This document shows positions 1-4,827 of a DNA stretch of 5,842 nucleotides, piece by piece. The notes beneath the pieces were generated by a model. It was not told the origin of the DNA. It searched no databases and worked only from the letters and a program-made list of their open reading frames with translations. Position 1 is the first letter of the stretch. Every line of letters begins with the position of its first letter. The translations under genes were made by a program, and so were the position numbers. Source of the stretch: an uncultured Collinsella sp. (lineage in GTDB: Bacteria > Actinomycetota > Coriobacteriia > Coriobacteriales > Coriobacteriaceae); contig CABUAL010000121.1 of NCBI GenBank assembly GCA_902489515.1, forward strand, positions 1 to 5,842, written 5' to 3'.

Positions 1-957
1 GACAAGGTCGCCGACGAGGGCTACGACGCCGTGTTCCTGATGGGCGTCGGCGGCACCTGGGACGAGTTCATGCAGCTCGAGTACCTCATGAACAAGTTCG
101 GCGACCGCGACCTCGAGGTCTACCTGATCCACGCCGCCGAGTGGAACGTCATGGGCCACAAGCGCATGACCGAGAAGTCCGTCGTGCTCACCGCCTCCGA
201 GTCCGGAACCACCCCCGAGGTCCTCGAGGCCGTCAAGAAGATGAAGGGCATGGGCGTGCGCGTCTACGCCATGACCAAGCCCGAGGGCCCCATCGGCCAG
301 GCTGTCGGCGCCGAGAACTGCGTCAAGATGGCTTCCGATCACGGTAACGGCGGCTGCGAGATGGGCTACTACCTCGCCGACTGCTTCGGCCTGCGCCTGC
401 TCAACCGCCGCGGCTGCTTCCCCAAGTTCGATCTGTTTATCGAGCAGACCAAGGACATCTGGAAGGACATGCTCGATATCCGCAAGCGCTTCGAGCCGCG
501 CGCCGAGGAGCTCGCCAAGAAGTACGCCCTGGCCCCCTACACCATGTTCATCGGCTCCGGCGCCCTGTGGGGCGAGACGATCCTGTTCTCGATGTGCATC
601 CTGGAGGAGATGCAGTGGAAGCGCACCCGCTACATCACCTCGGCCGACTTCTTCCACGGCACCCTCGAGCTCGTGGAGCCCGGCGTCCCCGTGTTCCTGT
701 TCATGGGCGAGGACGAGAACCGCAAGCTCGACGAGCGCGTCCGCGCCTTCCTGACCCGCGGCGTGACCGGCGACACCGACATCAACATCATCGACACCGC
801 CGAGTTCGCGATCCCCGGCCTTGACGACGAGTTCCGCGTCATCGTGTCTCCGTGGATCCTCTCCTCGCTGATCACCGATCGCCTTGCCGCTTACTACGAG
901 ACGGTCACCAAGCACAACCTCAACTACCGTCGCTACTATCACCAGTTCGACTACTAA
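1..957 (+). CDS. SIS-domain sugar-amine 6-phosphate deglycase, FrlB/GfrF/FraB family (5' partial)
   Basis: The frame is open from the first base, so the true start lies upstream; 318 residues are visible. FrlB-type proteins are about 340 residues, so roughly 20-35 are missing. Two SIS domains are evident. The first opens near the window edge with VFLMGVGGTW and carries the sugar-phosphate motif TASESGTTPEV (residues 64-74). The second spans about residues 165-300. The stretch SADFFHGTLELVEPGVP and the C-terminal HN..YRRYY...Y match E. coli FrlB as I remember it. The Glu and His essential in FraB, 16 residues apart, appear here as E203 and H219 with the same spacing. Family role: cytosolic hydrolysis of a 6-phosphorylated Amadori compound to hexose 6-phosphate plus amine or amino acid. 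The PTS genes downstream would supply the phosphorylated substrate. The exact substrate is unresolved. Codons are almost uniformly C/G-ending, more biased than in the genes that follow, which suggests high expression. Confidence 0.85.
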   Translation, partial: DKVADEGYDAVFLMGVGGTWDEFMQLEYLMNKFGDRDLEVYLIHAAEWNVMGHKRMTEKSVVLTASESGTTPEVLEAVKKMKGMGVRVYAMTKPEGPIGQAVGAENCVKMASDHGNGGCEMGYYLADCFGLRLLNRRGCFPKFDLFIEQTKDIWKDMLDIRKRFEPRAEELAKKYALAPYTMFIGSGALWGETILFSMCILEEMQWKRTRYITSADFFHGTLELVEPGVPVFLFMGEDENRKLDERVRAFLTRGVTGDTDINIIDTAEFAIPGLDDEFRVIVSPWILSSLITDRLAAYYETVTKHNLNYRRYYHQFDY

Positions 958-992
958 TCGGTGACAAATAAGCTACTGATCAAGAAGCACCC

Positions 993-1021
993 TGCCCGGA
1001 TGCATGCGTCCGGGCATTTTT
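993..1021 (+). terminator. Intrinsic terminator between deglycase and PTS genes
   Basis: A perfect 8-bp GC-rich stem (TGCCCGGA at 993-1000 with TCCGGGCA at 1009-1016) has an 8-nt loop and is followed at once by five T residues (1017-1021). It lies 35 nt after the deglycase stop and 30 nt before the IIA start. I see no good promoter between hairpin and IIA, so it probably works as a partial terminator that lowers PTS expression relative to the deglycase. Confidence 0.8.
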
Positions 1022-1039
1022 ATGCTGAAATTCGCAAGA

Positions 1040-1045
1040 AAGGGG
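1040..1045 (+). promoter_or_regulatory. Ribosome binding site fixing the IIA start
   Basis: AAGGGG lies 6 nt upstream of the ATG at 1052. This supports 1052 over the in-frame ATG at 1004, which sits in the loop of the terminator hairpin and has no Shine-Dalgarno sequence. Confidence 0.75.
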
Positions 1046-1051
1046 AATCGA

Positions 1052-1468
1052 ATGAGGCAGTTTATCGTTGCATCCCATGCCCATTTTGCGTCTGGAATCG
1101 TCGAGAGCATTGGGCTGCTTTCCGGCGAGCGCGAAAACGTCCATGCGCTCTCTATGTATGTCGACGGAAACGAGGACCTGACCAAGGAGGCCGCAGCGAT
1201 TCTGGACGGCTTTGCCGCGGACGATGAGGTCGTTGTTTGCACCGACCTCTTTGGAGGCAGTGTCAACAACGAGTTCACCAAGATCGTCCAGACGCGTCCC
1301 AACACGCACCTCGTGACCAATATGAACCTGCCGCTCCTTATTCAGCTGCTGTTCGTGCCCGAATCCACCCCGATCGATGAGGCCATTCGCCAGATCGTCG
1401 AGGCGGACGACACCAAGGTCAAGTACGTCAACGACCTGCTGGGGCAGGCCGAACTCGATGAGTTTTAA
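1052..1468 (+). CDS. PTS mannose-family EIIA component
   Basis: This 138-residue cytosolic phosphocarrier takes phosphate from HPr and passes it to EIIB. The protein opens MRQFIVASHAHFASG. H9 aligns with the phosphorylated histidine of the ManX IIA domain (GTHG in E. coli), and TDLFGGS (residues 64-70) matches the conserved D.(W/F)GGS loop, with D65 near the active site. Free-standing mannose-family IIA proteins are about 135-145 residues, so the length is normal. The start at 1052 is chosen for its ribosome binding site and because the family begins right at the first beta strand. The IIB gene follows after 16 nt, so the two are surely co-transcribed. Codon use is more mixed than in the preceding deglycase. 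The gene ends in a 14-nt sequence repeated at the end of the IIC gene. Confidence 0.93.
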   Translation: MRQFIVASHAHFASGIVESIGLLSGERENVHALSMYVDGNEDLTKEAAAILDGFAADDEVVVCTDLFGGSVNNEFTKIVQTRPNTHLVTNMNLPLLIQLLFVPESTPIDEAIRQIVEADDTKVKYVNDLLGQAELDEF

Positions 1469-1484
1469 TCGTTAGGAGCACATC

Positions 1485-1955
1485 ATGATTCAGATGATTC
1501 GCGTAGATTATCGACTGCTTCACGGCCAGGTTGCCGTTAGCTGGACCTCGGCTCTGGGTGCCGACTGCATCCTGTTAGTGAGCGACACGGTCCTCAATGA
1601 CAAGCTTCGTCTGCAGGCCCTGTCCCTTGCAAAGCCGGAGGGCTGCAAGGTCGTCGTCAAAAACACCGAGGATGCTGTCAAGGCGCTCCAGAGCGGTGTG
1701 ACCGATAAGTACAAACTCTTCGTGGTTTGCGAGACGATTCAGCAGGCCGGTGCCGTCGCCAAGGCGATGGGAGTCAAGAAGATCAACCTCGGCAACGTTG
1801 CCTTTAGCGAGAATGCCCGCCAGGTCTCGACGAGCGTGTTCCTCACGCCCGAGAACGAGGCCTACGTGAAGGAACTGCTCGGCGAGGGCTATGAACTGTT
1901 CATTCAGATGATTCCGGCAGATGCGAAGACTGACGCTGCGAAGGTCATCGGTTAG
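1485..1955 (+). CDS. PTS mannose/fructose/sorbose-family EIIB component
   Basis: This 156-residue cytosolic protein transfers phosphate from EIIA to the sugar as it crosses the IIC/IID channel. The family signature R(V/I)D.RL(L/I)HGQV..W is present at residues 6-20 as RVDYRLLHGQVAVSW, and H13 is the expected phosphorylated histidine. The later KINLGNVAF stretch (about residues 99-107) and an intact C-terminus match full-length sorbose-type IIB proteins, which are about 155-165 residues. AGGAG at 1474-1478, 6 nt upstream, supports the ATG at 1485; M4 is a possible but poorer start. Only 8 nt separate the stop from the IIC start. IIB alone does not reveal the sugar. The deglycase and FrlC-like genes on either side point to an Amadori-type compound, which is an inference. 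Confidence 0.95.
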   Translation: MIQMIRVDYRLLHGQVAVSWTSALGADCILLVSDTVLNDKLRLQALSLAKPEGCKVVVKNTEDAVKALQSGVTDKYKLFVVCETIQQAGAVAKAMGVKKINLGNVAFSENARQVSTSVFLTPENEAYVKELLGEGYELFIQMIPADAKTDAAKVIG

Positions 1956-1963
1956 GGGCCGTC

Positions 1964-2755
1964 ATGGTTATCAAGACAATCCTGATTTTCCTGATTGCCC
2001 TTTTGGGTTATTCCGAGTGGCTGACGGGCACGAGCTACCTCCAGCGCCCGATCGTGCTCGGACCTCTGGTTGGCCTTGTCATGGGCGACATGGTGACCGG
2101 CACGATTATGGGCGCCACGATGGAGCTTGCCATGGTCGGCGCCATCTCGGTCGGCGCCTATAACCCGCCCGATACGATTTCCGGCACTATCCTGGGCGTA
2201 TCTCTTGCCATGCAGGCCGGCGCGGACGCTTCGGCGGCCCTGACCCTGGGTATTCCTATCGCCACGATCGTCCTGGCGCTCGACACGGCCCTGGGCCAAC
2301 CGGTCATGCTGCTGCTGGTGCACCGTATCGACAAAAACGTCGAGGACGGAGACACCAAGGCCATCACGCGCAACATGCTCATCGCCGGTTACGCACAGAG
2401 CTGGTGCGGCCTGCTGATTATTCCCCTGGCATTCTTCTTTGGTGCCGATGCTGTTGCCAGCCTGCTCAACATCATCCCCGATTTCGTTCAGACCGGCATG
2501 GATGTCGCCGCCGCCTTCTTGCCCGCACTCGGCTTTGCGATGCTGGCGCAGATGATTATGAACAAAACAGTGGCTCCGTTCTTCTTCGCTGGCTTCTTCC
2601 TCGTCGCCTACTTTGGCATTAGCACGACGGGCGTGGCGATCTTTGCCGCGATCATCGTCGTCGCGATGACGGTTTTGGGTGATAAGAAAAAAGCGGAGCA
2701 GCCCGCAGCGGCAACCGAGGATCCTGCGATTGGGAGTGGGTTCGATGAGTTTTAA
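1964..2755 (+). CDS. PTS mannose-family EIIC membrane component
   Basis: This 263-residue integral membrane protein forms the translocation channel together with IID. Hydrophobic segments lie at about residues 1-20, 30-65, 75-120 (reentrant or helical), 137-160, 180-197 and 203-238. The family motif RPIVLGPLVGLVMGD (residues 28-42) and the loop GAYNPPDTISGTILG (residues 64-78) match mannose/sorbose IIC proteins, where the PPD..SG stretch is highly conserved. A charged cytosolic tail follows (DKKKAEQP onward). The ribosome binding site AGGGG (1954-1958) overlaps the IIB stop codon and lies 5 nt before the ATG, which implies translational coupling. The reading frame ends 11 nt inside the IID gene. 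Length is normal for the family and no break is seen. Confidence 0.95.
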   Translation: MVIKTILIFLIALLGYSEWLTGTSYLQRPIVLGPLVGLVMGDMVTGTIMGATMELAMVGAISVGAYNPPDTISGTILGVSLAMQAGADASAALTLGIPIATIVLALDTALGQPVMLLLVHRIDKNVEDGDTKAITRNMLIAGYAQSWCGLLIIPLAFFFGADAVASLLNIIPDFVQTGMDVAAAFLPALGFAMLAQMIMNKTVAPFFFAGFFLVAYFGISTTGVAIFAAIIVVAMTVLGDKKKAEQPAAATEDPAIGSGFDEF

Positions 2756-3581
2756 GTTTGAGTCTTCTTACGACGGGCTGATTTCCCGCGCAGACCTTAA
2801 GAAGCTGTTCTGGCGCTCGATTCCCTATGAGCATTCCTGGAACTACGAGCGTATGGGCCATATCGGCTTTATGTGGGCCCTTATGCCGATCCTTCGCAAG
2901 CTGTATCCGCAGGATGCGGACTTTAAGGCCGCCCTTAAGCGCCATATGGAGCTCTATAACGTCACGCCGTACATCTCGACGCTTCCCATGTCCATCGCCG
3001 CTGCAATGGAGGAGGTCAACGCTACTGACGATAGCTTTGACACGAGCGCGATCTCTAATGTCAAGCTTGCTTTGATGGGACCGCTGTCCGGCGTGGGCGA
3101 TGCCTTCTACTGGGGCACGCTGCGAATTTTGGCAACGGGTGTAGGCACGTCGCTGGCACTGCAGGGCTCTATTCTTGGCCCGATTTTGTTCCTGCTCGTG
3201 TTCAACGTCCCTCACTACATCATCCGTTACCTGCTGACGTTTGTGGGATATCGCTTTGGCTCGGACATGATCAGCAAGGTCCAGGAATCGGGCATTATGG
3301 ACACGATCGTCAAGATGGCCTCCATCATGGGCGCCATGGTGATCGGTGCTATGACCATGGAGATGGTCACCGTGGACATTCCGCTCATGGTCGGCGCAGG
3401 CGATGGTGCCCAGACGCTGGCCGAGCTGCTCAACGGAATCTTCCCGGGCTTTGTCACGATGGGGCTGTTTGGAATCGTCTATCTCATGCTCAAGAAGAAG
3501 ATGAATCCGCTGCTCATCATGCTCGTAATCCTGCTCGTGAGTATCGCCGGCGCGTTCTTTGGAGTGCTTGGTGTCCAGTAG
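2745..3581 (+). CDS. PTS mannose-family EIID membrane component
   Basis: This 278-residue membrane subunit is found only in the mannose PTS family and pairs with IIC. The N-terminal LKKLFWRSIPYEHSWNYERM..IGF (residues 18-42) is the IID hallmark (R.F.RS....SWNYERM). Further matches are LALMGPLSGVGDAFYWGTLR (residues 108-127), typical of the conserved MGPLAGIGD stretch. The C-terminus has hydrophobic segments at about residues 139-168, 190-210, 233-249 and 254-275. I chose ATG 2745 because GGGAGTGGG (2732-2740) lies just upstream and the family begins close to this point. An upstream in-frame ATG at 2679 would add 22 basic residues of out-of-frame IIC coding sequence and has no ribosome binding site. 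The 11-nt overlap with IIC indicates coupled translation and 1:1 assembly. Confidence 0.94.
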   Translation: MSFKFESSYDGLISRADLKKLFWRSIPYEHSWNYERMGHIGFMWALMPILRKLYPQDADFKAALKRHMELYNVTPYISTLPMSIAAAMEEVNATDDSFDTSAISNVKLALMGPLSGVGDAFYWGTLRILATGVGTSLALQGSILGPILFLLVFNVPHYIIRYLLTFVGYRFGSDMISKVQESGIMDTIVKMASIMGAMVIGAMTMEMVTVDIPLMVGAGDGAQTLAELLNGIFPGFVTMGLFGIVYLMLKKKMNPLLIMLVILLVSIAGAFFGVLGVQ

Positions 3582-3596
3582 AGTATCCGTCATAAT
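3568..3596 (+). promoter_or_regulatory. Candidate sigma-70-type promoter before the epimerase gene
   Basis: TTGGTG (3568-3573) is separated by exactly 17 nt from CATAAT (3591-3596), a five-of-six match to the -10 consensus; the -35 matches only at TTG. The -35 lies inside the end of the IID gene. Transcription would start near 3603, so the message would pass through the hairpin at 3614-3643 before reaching the epimerase. This is a pattern match only. Confidence 0.35.
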
Positions 3597-3613
3597 GAGA
3601 ACAATGTAAGAGG

Positions 3614-3647
3614 GGGCGTCGCGCACACTGTGCTGCGGCGCCCTTTT
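3614..3647 (+). terminator. Terminator or attenuator hairpin between IID and the epimerase
   Basis: A 13-bp stem is formed by GGGCGTCGCGCAC (3614-3626) and GTGCTGCGGCGCCC (3630-3643), with one G-T pair, one bulged T and a 3-nt loop, followed by TTTT (3644-3647). It lies 32 nt after the IID stop and 17 nt before the epimerase ATG. It probably terminates much of the PTS transcript. If the promoter at 3568-3596 is real, it would also lie in the epimerase leader. Confidence 0.7.
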
Positions 3648-3653
3648 GCCGAA

Positions 3654-3659
3654 AGGTGG
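3654..3659 (+). promoter_or_regulatory. Ribosome binding site fixing the epimerase start
   Basis: AGGTGG (within GAAAGGTGG) lies 5 nt upstream of the ATG at 3665. An in-frame GTG at 3656 falls within this site, so it is unlikely to be the start codon. Confidence 0.7.
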
Positions 3660-3664
3660 ACAAG

Positions 3665-4501
3665 ATGGAGTATCCGCAGCTTGCCGTCATGAATATCAGC
3701 CATCGTTATTTTGACCTTGAGGAATTCTTTTCTTCGGCAGCGGCCTCGGGCTATACGTGTTGCGAGCTTTGGACCGGGGCGATGCATCTGTATGTCGATT
3801 GCCATGGATACGATTCGCTCGAGCAGGTGCGGGAGCTGTCACAGCGGTATGGGGTTCGGATTGTGGGGCTTTGTCCCGAACAGAACAACCCCAAGCCGTG
3901 GAATATCGCGGCGCGCGGGAATGAGGCGCGTGCCCGCACACTCGCGTACTTTAAGAACGTTGTAGATATTGCGGAGGAACTTGGAGCCGAGCAGGTCATG
4001 GTTTCGAGCGGCTGGGCATTTTTGAACGAGCCGATCGAGGACGCGTGGGGTCGCAGCTCCTCGATGCTGCGTGCGATTGCCGAGCATGCGGGAGAGCGCG
4101 GCGTGCGGCTGGTGCTCGAGGCCCTACAGCCGGTTGAGTCGATAATCGTGAACTCGGCGACCGACACGAAGCGCATGATCGAGGCAGTTGATCATCCGGC
4201 ACTTAAGGCGTGTCTGGATATGGGCGCTATGGCGGTGGCGGGGGATACCATCGACGATTATTTCGATCTACTTGGCGATGATGTCGCCCACGTGCATTTT
4301 GTCGATGTTGCGGCAGATGGCACGACGCATCTTGCCTGGGGTGACGGCAACCGCGATATGCGCGCCGACCTGGACAGGCTGGTGGCGCGCGGCTATCGCG
4401 GAGTTGTTTCGGCCGAGACCTATGACTGGCGCTATTTCGCCAATCCCGCGGCAGCCGACGCTCAGGTTATGGCGGAGTACCGACGCGCGATTGGCGCCTA
4501 G
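3665..4501 (+). CDS. FrlC-like TIM-barrel sugar (phosphate) epimerase/isomerase
   Basis: The 278-residue protein belongs to the xylose-isomerase-like TIM-barrel superfamily and resembles E. coli FrlC (276 residues), which interconverts psicoselysine and fructoselysine. Shared landmarks are SGYTCCELWTG near the N-terminus, IVGLCPEQNN (residues 66-75), LVLEALQPVES (149-159), KACLDMGAM (181-189), HVHFVD (209-214) and GVVSAET (246-252). Expected metal ligands are present: E152, D185, H211 and E251. No signal peptide or membrane segment is seen, so it should be cytosolic. It lies downstream of the PTS genes and with the FrlB-like gene it suggests Amadori-compound catabolism. In E. coli, FrlC acts on an unphosphorylated substrate, whereas a PTS delivers phosphorylated sugar, so this protein may act on a 6-phosphate or on another ketose. 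Generic sugar phosphate isomerase/epimerase is the safe name. The gene uses more G/T-ending codons than the deglycase. Confidence 0.82.
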   Translation: MEYPQLAVMNISHRYFDLEEFFSSAAASGYTCCELWTGAMHLYVDCHGYDSLEQVRELSQRYGVRIVGLCPEQNNPKPWNIAARGNEARARTLAYFKNVVDIAEELGAEQVMVSSGWAFLNEPIEDAWGRSSSMLRAIAEHAGERGVRLVLEALQPVESIIVNSATDTKRMIEAVDHPALKACLDMGAMAVAGDTIDDYFDLLGDDVAHVHFVDVAADGTTHLAWGDGNRDMRADLDRLVARGYRGVVSAETYDWRYFANPAAADAQVMAEYRRAIGA

Positions 4502-4522
4502 GTGGGACAGGGCGCCGGGTTG

Positions 4523-4538
4523 GCGTTTGACGCTTTTT
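4523..4538 (+). terminator. Weak terminator candidate after the epimerase
   Basis: GCGT (4523-4526) pairs with ACGC (4530-4533) around a 3-nt loop and is followed directly by TTTTT (4534-4538), 21 nt after the stop codon. The stem is only 4 bp, and a competing fold CGCC (4513-4516) with GGCG (4522-4525) exists. The location and T-tract are right, but the stem is short. Confidence 0.35.
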
Positions 4539-4545
4539 GAGAAAC

Positions 4546-4589
4546 GGGACGTGCTTTCCGCTTGAGGCTTCTGGCGGAAAGCACGTCCC
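4546..4589. repeat. Perfect 16-bp inverted repeat, repeat unit 1
   Basis: GGGACGTGCTTTCCGC (4546-4561) and its exact reverse complement (4574-4589) flank a 12-nt spacer. No T-tract follows on the + strand, so this is not a standard terminator for the epimerase gene. The unit resembles the one starting at 4608, which suggests a dispersed extragenic palindrome of the REP type. Confidence 0.85.
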
Positions 4590-4606
4590 AGAACAGGCGC
4601 TCAGAA

Positions 4607-4658
4607 TGGGACACACTTTCCGCTGAGGACCTCAACCGGAAACCGCATCCCAGTTTTT
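4607..4658 (+). repeat. Diverged hairpin, repeat unit 2, with T-tract
   Basis: Arms 4607-4622 and 4637-4652 pair at 12 of 16 positions; the four mismatches lie in the middle of the arm. The spacer contains the palindrome TGAGG-A-CCTCA (4624-4634). Unit 2 aligns without gaps in length to unit 1 over 46 nt, sharing GGGAC, CTTTCCGCT, CGGAAA and TCCCAG. TTTTT at 4654-4658 follows, so this copy could also act as a terminator on the + strand. Confidence 0.7.
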
Positions 4659-4669
4659 GGCTGGCGGGC

Positions 4670-4685
4670 GGGACGCGCTTTCCCC
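4670..4685 (+). repeat. Half copy of the hairpin repeat, unit 3
   Basis: GGGACGCGCTTTCCCC repeats the left arm of units 1 and 2 and starts exactly 62 nt after unit 2, just as unit 2 starts 62 nt after unit 1. No matching right arm is found downstream, so this copy is truncated or decayed. Confidence 0.6.
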
Positions 4686-4748
4686 TATGTTTCCAAATGA
4701 ATACGCTATGAGCCGAGGAGGACGATTCTCCCCGCAAACACTCTAGTA

Positions 4749-4757
4749 TGCTAAAGT
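4749..4757 (+). promoter_or_regulatory. Candidate extended -10 element for hisZ
   Basis: TGCTAAAGT carries the TGn extension and a four-of-six match to TATAAT; TAGTAT at 4744-4749 is an alternative -10. No convincing -35 box is visible at the proper distance. hisZ is about 70 nt downstream and likely starts a new transcript, so a promoter is expected hereabouts. Confidence 0.25.
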
Positions 4758-4760
4758 ACC

Positions 4761-4800
4761 CAGAAGACCGGCGGAGCTATGCCGGTCTTCTGTTCTATAT
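4761..4800 (+). terminator. 12-bp perfect hairpin in the hisZ leader
   Basis: CAGAAGACCGGC (4761-4772) pairs perfectly with GCCGGTCTTCTG (4781-4792) around an 8-nt loop, followed by TTCTATAT (4793-4800). The tail is T-rich but interrupted. It lies 35 nt before the hisZ ATG, so it may be a terminator for upstream transcription or an attenuator in the hisZ leader. No histidine codons or T-box motifs are seen next to it. Confidence 0.55.
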
Positions 4801-4813
4801 GAAACGCAGCATG

Positions 4814-4819
4814 AGGAGG
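4814..4819 (+). promoter_or_regulatory. Strong ribosome binding site of hisZ
   Basis: AGGAGG is a perfect Shine-Dalgarno core, 8 nt before the ATG at 4828, and sets the hisZ start. Confidence 0.85.
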
Positions 4820-4827
4820 CTCACCAG

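Larger units (their letters stand above)
4502..4827. other. 326-nt intergenic region between epimerase and hisZ
   Basis: I find no credible gene here. The region holds, in order, a short terminator-like hairpin, two hairpin repeats and a half copy at exact 62-nt spacing, a poorly supported promoter, and a 12-bp hairpin in the hisZ leader. A 79-codon minus-strand frame across the repeats has no ribosome binding site or recognisable domain and looks like chance. Confidence 0.7.

Noticed and set aside
1004..1051. Upstream ATG extending IIA by 16 residues
   Set aside because: It lies in the terminator loop and lacks a ribosome binding site. The family starts at MRQFIVASH.
961..1227. 88-codon + strand frame after the deglycase
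   Set aside because: It runs through the terminator and out of frame across IIA, and is rich in Arg and Cys like a shadow frame.
2652..3626. 324-codon minus-strand open frame opposite IID
   Set aside because: IID on the + strand has clear family motifs over its full length. The antisense frame is rich in His, Arg, Asp and Gln with no recognisable domain, as expected of a shadow frame in high-GC DNA.
4546..4685. CRISPR array suggested by the 62-nt period
   Set aside because: There are only two and a half units, they are diverged, and the intervening parts are themselves related between units; no cas genes are nearby.
4498..4737. 79-codon minus-strand frame over the repeats
   Set aside because: It consists largely of the palindromic repeats and has no ribosome binding site or domain.
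4741..4827. T-box or other riboswitch before hisZ
   Set aside because: The leader is too short, and no T-box sequence or multi-stem aptamer is visible.
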